From: Massilia alkalitolerans DSM 17462
GTDB taxonomy: Bacteria > Pseudomonadota > Gammaproteobacteria > Burkholderiales > Burkholderiaceae_D
Assembly (NCBI RefSeq): GCF_000427785.1
Contig: NZ_ATYR01000015.1
Span: forward strand, 83,550-147,549
Direction of reading: 5' to 3'
Length of the DNA stretch: 64,000 nt
Shown here one piece after another: positions 58,520 through 64,000 of this stretch. Under the pieces are notes generated by a model. It was not told the origin of the DNA, did no database searches, and saw nothing but the letters and a program-made list of their open reading frames with translations. The translations under genes and the position numbers were made by a program. How positions within the stretch are numbered: the first letter of the stretch is position 1; each line of letters starts with the position of its first letter.

Positions 58520-58870
58520 ATGTCCCAAATTAAACCGCGCACCTTTGGTCACACTGCCGCTGCACTGATCGAATTCGATTCCACCGCTGCGGCGCGCGCC
58601 GCAGCCTGGGACTCGGCGCAGACCAACGAAGACGTCTATGCCGCTGAGCAGGCAGACCATGATGCCCTGGGCAAGGTACAGGTGGCGTTTCACAAGGATA
58701 CGGCTGACATCAACAGCCTGTCGAATTGCATGCGGGTCGACCTGGCGTTTATGCGCCGGATGGCGGCCAACTCGGTGCCAGGCATGGCCGCAAGCCCGGA
58801 CCAGGAACTGGCTGCCCATGAGGAGCCTGACGACGCCGACGACTCCGACAGCGCGCCGGCTCCCCGGTAA
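58520..58870 (+). CDS. Unknown 116-residue protein
   Basis: The ATG at 58520 has GGAGAG upstream and a strong element-type promoter. It is helical (LIEFDSTAAARAAAWDSAQTNEDVYAAEQADHDALGKVQVAFHKDT) with an acidic, Pro-ended tail. No family recognised. It lies 5 bases upstream of the next gene. Confidence 0.57.
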   Translation: MSQIKPRTFGHTAAALIEFDSTAAARAAAWDSAQTNEDVYAAEQADHDALGKVQVAFHKDTADINSLSNCMRVDLAFMRRMAANSVPGMAASPDQELAAHEEPDDADDSDSAPAPR

Positions 58871-58875
58871 GCACA

Positions 58876-59583
58876 ATGGGTGAGAAGCTTCTCAGGAAGG
58901 CCAAGGACGTGGCCAAGACGCGCAAGCGCACCGGCCACGCCGCGACGCATACGGCGGCGCTGAAGCAGCTTGCGGCCGAGAACGGTTATGAAGACTGGGC
59001 GGACTATGCCAAGGCGCTTGCCGCGCAGCCTGATCCAGCTCCGCAGCTTCGCGTGCGCCTCGTCTCGCCCAGTGGCGAGGCGCGGGAAGTAACCAGCACA
59101 CTCCGCCATGTGCTCACCTTCCACGATCTCGACGAACAACAGTGGCGCGAGGCCACGCCAGAAGAGCGAGTAAGCCTTGTGCTGGAGCGTGCGCTGTCGA
59201 TGCGGCGCACGAAGGGTGACATGACGCCCTACACCGCGGAGCTGGTCGAATCGAACGTCCCGTCGGTAGTCGTGCGTGGACAGAGCGTGGCGCGCCCGCA
59301 TGACCAGGTGCCGGGCGCATCTGGTGAGCCCGACTTCGTGGTCGTGCTTGAAAGCCGGGAGTCGGGGCGCAAGGAAACGGTAGGCGTGCAGCTCGCGGAT
59401 CTGCTCGAGTTCCACGGTATTGACCATGCCGAGTGGGAGTCCAGCACCCAGGACGAGCAGGAGCTGCTGGTTGAGGAAGTCGCGCTCTGGGGCAAGCGCA
59501 GCGCCGGCGACCTCACAAGCTATTTTTCGGAGGTCGTCGCGGGATTCGGAGAGGAAGGGGAGTCGGGCGCCGCTCCCAGATAG
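58876..59583 (+). CDS. Protein with two tandem copies of an unknown domain
   Basis: This encodes 235 residues. After a basic N-terminus (LLRKAKDVAKTRKRTGHAA), residues ~57-125 and ~150-222 are related. The first reads RVRLVSPSGEAREVTSTLRHVLTFHDLDEQQWREATPEE and ends GDMTPYTAELV. The second reads FVVVLESRESGRKETVGVQLADLLEFHGIDHAEWESSTQDE and ends GDLTSYFSEVV. The duplication is clear from aligned strands, the LxFHxxD/W core and the closing GDxTxY. No family recognised; a binding role is likely. Confidence 0.62.
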   Translation: MGEKLLRKAKDVAKTRKRTGHAATHTAALKQLAAENGYEDWADYAKALAAQPDPAPQLRVRLVSPSGEAREVTSTLRHVLTFHDLDEQQWREATPEERVSLVLERALSMRRTKGDMTPYTAELVESNVPSVVVRGQSVARPHDQVPGASGEPDFVVVLESRESGRKETVGVQLADLLEFHGIDHAEWESSTQDEQELLVEEVALWGKRSAGDLTSYFSEVVAGFGEEGESGAAPR

Positions 59584-59628
59584 CGTCGGTGCGCGATCGG
59601 GCTGGCGAGACGCCGCTTTGTGATTCCA

Positions 59629-59681
59629 GAAAATGCAGTGAGATGCCGTCGGCTACGTGCGAGGCACCTGAATGCATTTTC
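59629..59681. terminator. Inverted repeat between convergent genes
   Basis: GAAAATGCA (59629-59637) and TGCATTTTC (59673-59681) form a 9-bp stem with a long loop between the 58876 gene and the convergent membrane-protein gene. It is a possible terminator pair, weak because the loop is 35 bases. Confidence 0.4.
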
Positions 59682-59689
59682 CGGCCTTC

Positions 59690-60199
59690 TTAGAACGCTT
59701 GAATAATCAAATCCGAGAGCCAGGGCTTTCCTGAGAAATGAGAAACGGCCGCAATTACAAGTAACGCACTTGCAGCTGGAATAAGAATGGCACGCGCAAT
59801 AGCCGACTTTCCATCGTTTAACAAACATTGAAAAGAGATGAAAATGAAGGCAAAGCCAATTGTAAACGTCGCCCAGAAAAAGACGTCGTCTCCAAAATCA
59901 GAATACTTCTTCCCAAAAAGAAGGGAAATGTTGACGAGGACGTAGACCGCTAGGAAAAAGAACGAATAAATAAATGAGAGTTGTGGGGAGTCAGGTTTGT
60001 CATTATCCTTTTCGCTCATGAACACGCCGCGCCCACCATAAAGCGCAGCGATGACAGCAGAGCAGTTAGCAAAATAGTTCTTTAAATCAGTAATATCAAG
60101 CCTGTCGCGAATGCCAAAGTAGATAGGCGCCAACATCAGAATATAGAAGATCCCGATAGCCACATCGACGCGGCGCACTGAATTATTATTGTCGCTCAA
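59690..60199 (-). CDS. AT-rich four-helix membrane protein
   Basis: This encodes 169 residues from a TTG start. It has about five hydrophobic segments, of which at least four look membrane-spanning: VAIGIFYILMLAPIYFGI, SFFFLAVYVLVNISLLF, VFFWATFTIGFAFIFISFQ and AILIPAASALLVIAAVS. The DNA is far more AT-rich than its neighbours, a sign of separate acquisition. No family recognised. Small membrane proteins of this sort include phage-exclusion and defence effectors, but nothing proves that here. Confidence 0.55.
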   Translation of the reverse strand: MSDNNNSVRRVDVAIGIFYILMLAPIYFGIRDRLDITDLKNYFANCSAVIAALYGGRGVFMSEKDNDKPDSPQLSFIYSFFFLAVYVLVNISLLFGKKYSDFGDDVFFWATFTIGFAFIFISFQCLLNDGKSAIARAILIPAASALLVIAAVSHFSGKPWLSDLIIQAF

Positions 60200-60428
60200 A
60201 AATATGTCCCCGAAAAAATTGAATTATAAGCGCTTGTAAGTGTGCGCGATCGTGTTCGACCCTTTGCTGGACAACAAAATTGTGGCATTAACTGCCTGTT
60301 ACATCGGCAGCGACGACTTCCGCGGTGGAAAGTAAAGGCGCATCCCACCGCTGCTCTGGCGCCTGATTTAGACCGTCTCGGACGATCTTTTCAAGGTTGA
60401 GCGCCTTGGCCTTCTCGCGCGCAGTTGG

Positions 60429-60456
60429 TTGTGAGAAATGACTGCTGTGCTATAAC
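60429..60456 (+). promoter_or_regulatory. Promoter of the 60503 gene
   Basis: TTGTGA (60429-60434), 16 bp, TATAAC (60451-60456) in the AT-rich gap 60200-60502. The rest of that gap shows no gene; it should also hold the minus-strand promoter for the 60199 gene. Confidence 0.5.
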
Positions 60457-60502
60457 ATGGTAACGATACGCAACAAGGTCTCGCAGCGATCTCCCATCCT
60501 TT

Positions 60503-61081
60503 ATGAAAATTGAAACCCTAGCTTCCTTCGACGCCGCGCTCGATGCGCACATGTCGTCGCTCTTCGGGCGCGACAATGCCTGGCGCGGCACCTGTCACCG
60601 AGCGGCGAAGGTTGCAGCTGCCGCGCTTCGTGCGATTTATCCGGGCGAGGACGTACAGGCCATCCGTGTAGAGCTACTGGCTTATATGGAGCACGGCACG
60701 CGGTTCGCGCATATCGGATGGCGCGGCGACGAGCGAGCAATCCAGGGGCAGTACCCCATGCACTGGGCCGTCCGCATCGGTGATGACCTCTACGACCCCT
60801 GCTTCTGGCAGCTGCACGCGTTTTCAACGCCACTGCGGCTGCCCAGCACGCCATTCTTCTTCGCAGAAGGCTGGTTCGAGTTTGCCAGGAGTGGCCGTGG
60901 CACCGACGCGGCCGGCGTGACCTGGGTGGTCGACGGCGGCGCGCCCGCGCTCAACATCGGCTATCTGGTCTGCGATGAGGCGTTGCCGGATGATGTCGTC
61001 TCGTCCCTGATGACGGACGATCAGGCCCGGCTCCACGCGAAACTGGTGCGGGCGGCCTACGCCCTGAAGGCGGCGGTATGA
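60503..61081 (+). CDS. Unknown 192-residue protein upstream of the VRR-NUC gene
   Basis: It is soluble, with GTCHRAAKVAAAALRAIYPGED near the start and HWAVRIGDDLYDPCFWQLHAF in the middle. The Cys (residue ~31), His (~86) and Asp (~95) order of GTCHRAA...HWAVRIGDDLYDP recalls papain-like or transglutaminase-like cysteine peptidases, in which Cys-His-Asp form the active site. That is a pattern guess. The stop overlaps the start of the nuclease gene, so they are coupled. Confidence 0.5.
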   Translation: MKIETLASFDAALDAHMSSLFGRDNAWRGTCHRAAKVAAAALRAIYPGEDVQAIRVELLAYMEHGTRFAHIGWRGDERAIQGQYPMHWAVRIGDDLYDPCFWQLHAFSTPLRLPSTPFFFAEGWFEFARSGRGTDAAGVTWVVDGGAPALNIGYLVCDEALPDDVVSSLMTDDQARLHAKLVRAAYALKAAV

Positions 61082-61722
61082 GCCGCGGCGGACTTCGTTT
61101 CGGTGAGGCCGACTTCGAGCAGCTAGTGGCGCGCACCCGAGGTGTGGCCACGAGCATCGGCGGCCCGGCGCCGGCGGGGGCGCGGATGATCGCACCAACA
61201 CCGGTACCAGCGCCAGCGGCAGTCGACGCTCCGCCTGCGGCGCCAGCGCGGCCGGCAAAGGCGCCCAAGGCCCGCCCGGCGGGGCCGCCGAAGATCAGCG
61301 AGGACGACCTGCAGATCAGCTGCTTCGAATGGATCGAGCTGATGCGCCCGTCCCATCCGATCCTGGAGTGGATCATCCACGTACCGAACGGGGGCAAGCG
61401 GCCGCGTGGCGCCGCCGGCAAGCTCAAGGCTATGGGCGTGAAGCCGGGTGTGCTGGACATCCTGCTGCCGCTGCCGTACAACGGGTGGTCTGGCCTTGCC
61501 ATAGAGCTCAAGGTCGGCTCGAACAAGACCACGGAGCAGCAGGACGACTGGTTGGAGGTGCTGCAGGCCTCTGGCTACTACACGGCCGTGTGCTATACCC
61601 TTGAGGCTTTCATGGACCACGTGAGCCGGTTCCTGACTGCTGCGGCGCAGGCGCCTAGCGCTGATGTCGGGATCCGCCAGGCGGCGTACCTTAGCGCCAG
61701 GCGCTCGCGAGCGCAGGACTAG
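61078..61722 (+). CDS. VRR-NUC-type nuclease
   Basis: This encodes 214 residues. After a Pro/Ala-rich N-terminus (~35-70), the C-terminal domain matches VRR-NUC (a PD-(D/E)xK fold): HVPNGGKRPRGAAGKLKAMGVKPGVLDILLPL, then LAIELKVGSNKTTEQQDDWLEVLQASGYYTAVCYTLEAF. D in GVLDI and ExK in IELKV are the catalytic triad. Phage and plasmid relatives cut branched or flapped DNA. It is coupled to the 60503 gene. Confidence 0.8.
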   Translation: MSRGGLRFGEADFEQLVARTRGVATSIGGPAPAGARMIAPTPVPAPAAVDAPPAAPARPAKAPKARPAGPPKISEDDLQISCFEWIELMRPSHPILEWIIHVPNGGKRPRGAAGKLKAMGVKPGVLDILLPLPYNGWSGLAIELKVGSNKTTEQQDDWLEVLQASGYYTAVCYTLEAFMDHVSRFLTAAAQAPSADVGIRQAAYLSARRSRAQD

Positions 61723-61776
61723 CAATAGAGTAGGGCGGCGGCACGCCGCCAATGTTTTCCTCAGGAGTGAAAGTAA

Positions 61777-62238
61777 ATGAGCACGAGTGGCAAAGCACCA
61801 ACGATCGAAGTTCTTCTGGACGGCCGATGGCAGCCCCTGCTGCACGCCGATATGGTTCCGGTAGGGGATTGCCGGATCGGACCGGATTCACCACAGGATC
61901 TGGTTGCGTCCGCGTGGCTGAATCTGCATATCGACGATAACGCCGATTACGATGAAGCCACCCGCGTGCAGGTGATCACGCCGTATTACATCAACCAGGA
62001 GGAAGATCCTGTACTGCTGATTACGCGCGACGGCGTCCTGGTCGAGCAGCCAATGGAGGTCGGAAAGCCCATCGTGGTCGACCTGTTTCTGCCTCACGCA
62101 CTCCTACCGCGCGGATGGGCGGAGCGTGTCCTGGCGCTGGGGCATGATACCTTCCCCGAATTCATGGAGTGGTGGGAGCCGCTGTACGACGATGATGACG
62201 TGGCGCCGGTGATGGCCTGGTCCACGAAGGCAGCATAG
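61777..62238 (+). CDS. Unknown acidic 153-residue protein
   Basis: CAGGAG stands before the ATG. It is soluble and beta-rich (TIEVLLDGRWQPLLHADMVPVGDCRIG; DPVLLITRDGVLVEQPMEVGKPIVVDLFLP) with an acidic, Trp-rich end (FMEWWEPLYDDDD). It has a strong net negative charge. No family recognised. Confidence 0.55.
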   Translation: MSTSGKAPTIEVLLDGRWQPLLHADMVPVGDCRIGPDSPQDLVASAWLNLHIDDNADYDEATRVQVITPYYINQEEDPVLLITRDGVLVEQPMEVGKPIVVDLFLPHALLPRGWAERVLALGHDTFPEFMEWWEPLYDDDDVAPVMAWSTKAA

Positions 62239-62294
62239 CGGAAACTGGCAAGCGGAAGTGGCCGGGAGCCTGGCCACGTCGCCAGCGCACTCGG

Positions 62295-62822
62295 TCAGGT
62301 GATGGCGAGCTTGTCGATGATTTTCGGGAGGTAGACGATCGCCGCGTACACTGCCAGGAACATCAGGGCCTTTTGCCAGAAGCGGTGAAGGGCACCCACA
62401 GCGAACAGGCCGATAAAGTATCCGATCGCGATCCCGTCGGTGTCTCCCATCCATTTGTAGCCTAGAATCGCGCCGCTGAGGGTACCACCGAAGAGCATCG
62501 TGGCATTCACCATGTCGGTCAACCATCCAGTGATTCGCCGACGCAGCCCGGCGCTGTTGATCGGTTTTCCGCCCAGCTGTCTCAGCGCGGCGTCCCCCTG
62601 CTCGGAAAAGCCCTTCAGGTCGTCGATCACAAAGCCCTCTTCGTGGACGATCGAGTTTCGCATCGTGGCGATGTAGCGCAGGCTCTTCACGAGCTGCAGG
62701 GGCAGCTTGTCCTCGACGCTGGATACTTTTTCATGGAGCCCTTTCCCGGTGGCCAGGTACTTCGTTTCAAGCAGGGATTCGAGGCGGCGGGAGAGGGTGA
62801 CTGCGGTGTCGATCTGGCTCAT
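62295..62822 (-). CDS. Membrane protein with HEPN-like N-terminal domain
   Basis: This encodes 175 residues. The helical N-terminal ~75 residues end in SLRYIATMRNSIVHEEGF, where RNSIVH fits the Rx4-6H motif of HEPN RNases and DUF4145-like proteins. Two or three membrane helices follow (MLFGGTLSGAILGYKWM, AIGYFIGLFAVGALHRFW, LMFLAVYAAIVYLPKII). A membrane-tethered HEPN domain is a plan seen in abortive-infection proteins. No antitoxin partner is adjacent. Assignment rests on one short motif. The 225-base upstream gap holds its promoter; no other gene is seen there. Confidence 0.5.
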   Translation of the reverse strand: MSQIDTAVTLSRRLESLLETKYLATGKGLHEKVSSVEDKLPLQLVKSLRYIATMRNSIVHEEGFVIDDLKGFSEQGDAALRQLGGKPINSAGLRRRITGWLTDMVNATMLFGGTLSGAILGYKWMGDTDGIAIGYFIGLFAVGALHRFWQKALMFLAVYAAIVYLPKIIDKLAIT

Positions 62823-63047
62823 ATGATTGCTTCGGCTGGCGCGAGGGAGGTCTTGGAGGTCCTGCGATGTGCTGCGGCCTGGGCGAGCTGGCGAGGTTGC
62901 TCGGCTCGCGCCACGATCTCAAGCATCCCTCGGTCCTGTTCTTCAGGATACTAAAGAAAAGTTCCCTCTGGCAACAATACGCCGTTGGTGCTGCGGGTGA
63001 GGGCGGCGATGTCGAACCAGCGCCGTGACCACCCAGTACGCCTGGGA

Positions 63048-63707
63048 TCAGGCTTTCGCTTCGCCGCCCAGCTCCTCTACCAGATCGGCCAGTAGCTGGG
63101 CCATCTCGGCGGTCATCATCATCATCTCGCTGTCGAAGCGTTCCAGGCCATCGCGCGCAGCGCTCTCGCCTTCCTTCATTACGTCGAGTGGCTTGATCGA
63201 CTTCAGGGCCAGGGCCTCGGTCAGGACGAAGCTGATCTTGTCGCGCCAGGTCATGGCCAGGCGCGTGCATTGCTTGCCGGCGGCGATATGGCGGCGGATA
63301 TCGTCCGGCTCCAGCGTGTGCTTCACGTAGCGCACGGCCGCGCGGCTCTCGCCGGTGGCGCGCAGCTCGGTGTCCTGGTCAATCGTGAAGCCATGCGGGG
63401 CTTCGTCCGCTTCCAGCCAGCCAGTCATCACGGCCACTGGCGAGCGCTGCACGCGCAGCGACTCGAGCGGCATGCGGTCCACGGCCTTCAGGAGCATCTT
63501 GATCACGTCGTCGGCTTTCGTGGGGCTGGCCGCATCCACCACCATCCAGCCGTTGACCGGGTCGATCCAGGTGTGGACGACGCTGTTGATGCTGAAGGCG
63601 CGCGGCAGGAGCTCGTCCGCCACCCGCTCCCTCAGTTCCTTCATGGCCTTCTTCCCTGGCGTGTAGCCCTGCTGCTCCTCGATCTCTGCAGCCTTGGCCT
63701 TGGCCAC
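63048..63707 (-). pseudogene. rdgC: 5'-truncated rdgC
   Basis: The 219 residues match the C-terminal two thirds of RdgC, a ring-shaped DNA-binding recombination-associated protein of about 300 residues: [38 protein letters not shown], then [28 protein letters not shown] and [19 protein letters not shown]. The N-terminal ~80-90 residues are missing where the IS3 orfA remnant joins (~63708). The first codon given is an internal GTG. Function is probably lost. Confidence 0.8.
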
Positions 63708-63711
63708 CTGG

Positions 63712-63981
63712 TTAACAACAGAAGTTGGCCGCGGCCTTTTTCAATATGTCACGCTCCTCCGTGACGCGCTTGAGTTCGGCCTTCAGGCGCCGCATCTCGT
63801 CGGACTGGGCATCGACGGCCTTGCGCTCGGCCTCGGGCACGCCATAGCGCTTCCTCCAGGCGTACAGGCTATGGATGCTTACCCCGAGCCGAGCCGCAAC
63901 TTCGCTCGCCGGGTGACCGCCCTGCGCCACCTGCTTGACCGCTGCGATCTTGAATTCCTCTGTGTACCGCTTCCCACTCAT
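63712..63981 (-). pseudogene. IS3-family orfA remnant without orfB
   Basis: The 89 residues match IS3-family OrfA: MSGKRYTEEFKIAAVKQVAQGGHPASEVAARLGVSIHSLYAWRKRY, an HTH, then a leucine-zipper stretch ending [13 protein letters not shown]. The usual frameshift window and orfB should follow on the minus strand but rdgC begins instead, so the element is truncated. An AAGGAG ribosome binding site precedes its ATG; the outer end lies beyond the window. Confidence 0.82.
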
Positions 63982-64000
63982 ATCTTCTCCTTGTGCCCGA

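Noticed and set aside
1..64000. tRNA, rRNA and CRISPR arrays
   Set aside because: No cloverleaf with a conserved T-loop, no ribosomal RNA stretch and no regularly spaced 25-40 base repeats were seen.

Overview
The window looks like part of a large conjugative plasmid, or plasmid-derived element, from a GC-rich betaproteobacterium. Burkholderiales is my best guess: the H-NS protein is of the short Burkholderiales type and codon usage is GC-rich. I cannot name the species from sequence alone. No rRNA, tRNA or CRISPR array was seen. Hallmarks are a ParM-type partition operon, a type IVB (Dot/Icm or IncI-Tra-like) transfer cluster, topoisomerase III, plasmid-borne H-NS, HU-like and SSB-like proteins, polyvalent proteins of the phage/plasmid establishment kind, HipBA, two tyrosine recombinases and two insertion sequences.

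Layout. 0-3.3 kb: parM and a parR-like gene (minus), GTGCA repeats that look like a centromere, and a non-coding stretch with a GTTAGGT repeat cluster. 3.3-14.6 kb: tyrosine recombinase, KfrA-like gene with its own operators, UvrD-like helicase, ADP-ribosyltransferase-like polyvalent protein, topB, DUF2726 protein, H-NS. 14.7-19.6 kb: AbiEi-like regulator, zincin/QSDW polyvalent protein, HU-like and OB-fold genes. 19.7-30.9 kb: type IVB secretion core (DotJ-like, DotI, DotH, DotG, a PilP/DotF-like protein, two small membrane proteins, DotN/IcmJ, DotO/IcmB). 31-40.3 kb: a membrane protein, an acidic-tailed probable ssDNA-binding protein, an IS4-family element sitting in a terminator loop, and a 1999-residue Strawberry-notch-type helicase. 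40.3-44.2 kb: HipBA and a type IA topoisomerase divided over two overlapping ORFs. 44.2-49.9 kb: an operon with a lone sigma-region-4 protein and exported proteins, then small regulators. 49.9-53.6 kb (minus): lipoprotein, excisionase-like HTH, PilP-like protein, bactofilin. 53.7-62.8 kb: accessory genes including a GNAT protein, a second recombinase with XRE regulator, a VRR-NUC nuclease and a HEPN-like membrane protein. 63-64 kb: 5'-truncated rdgC joined to an IS3 orfA remnant.

The strongest unusual signal is a repeated element, TTGCAACCACGCC. I found 15 exact copies of its core GCAACCACG by eye, nearly all just upstream of genes. In eleven copies (one with a single core mismatch) a -10-like hexamer, mostly of the form nAnnnT, starts exactly 20 bases after the TTGCAA part. 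It looks like a shared, non-sigma70 -35 element defining a plasmid-wide regulon over replication, transfer and accessory genes. A stand-alone 75-residue sigma-region-4-like protein (44578-44805), itself transcribed from one of these elements, is a natural candidate for the factor that reads it. That link is inference.
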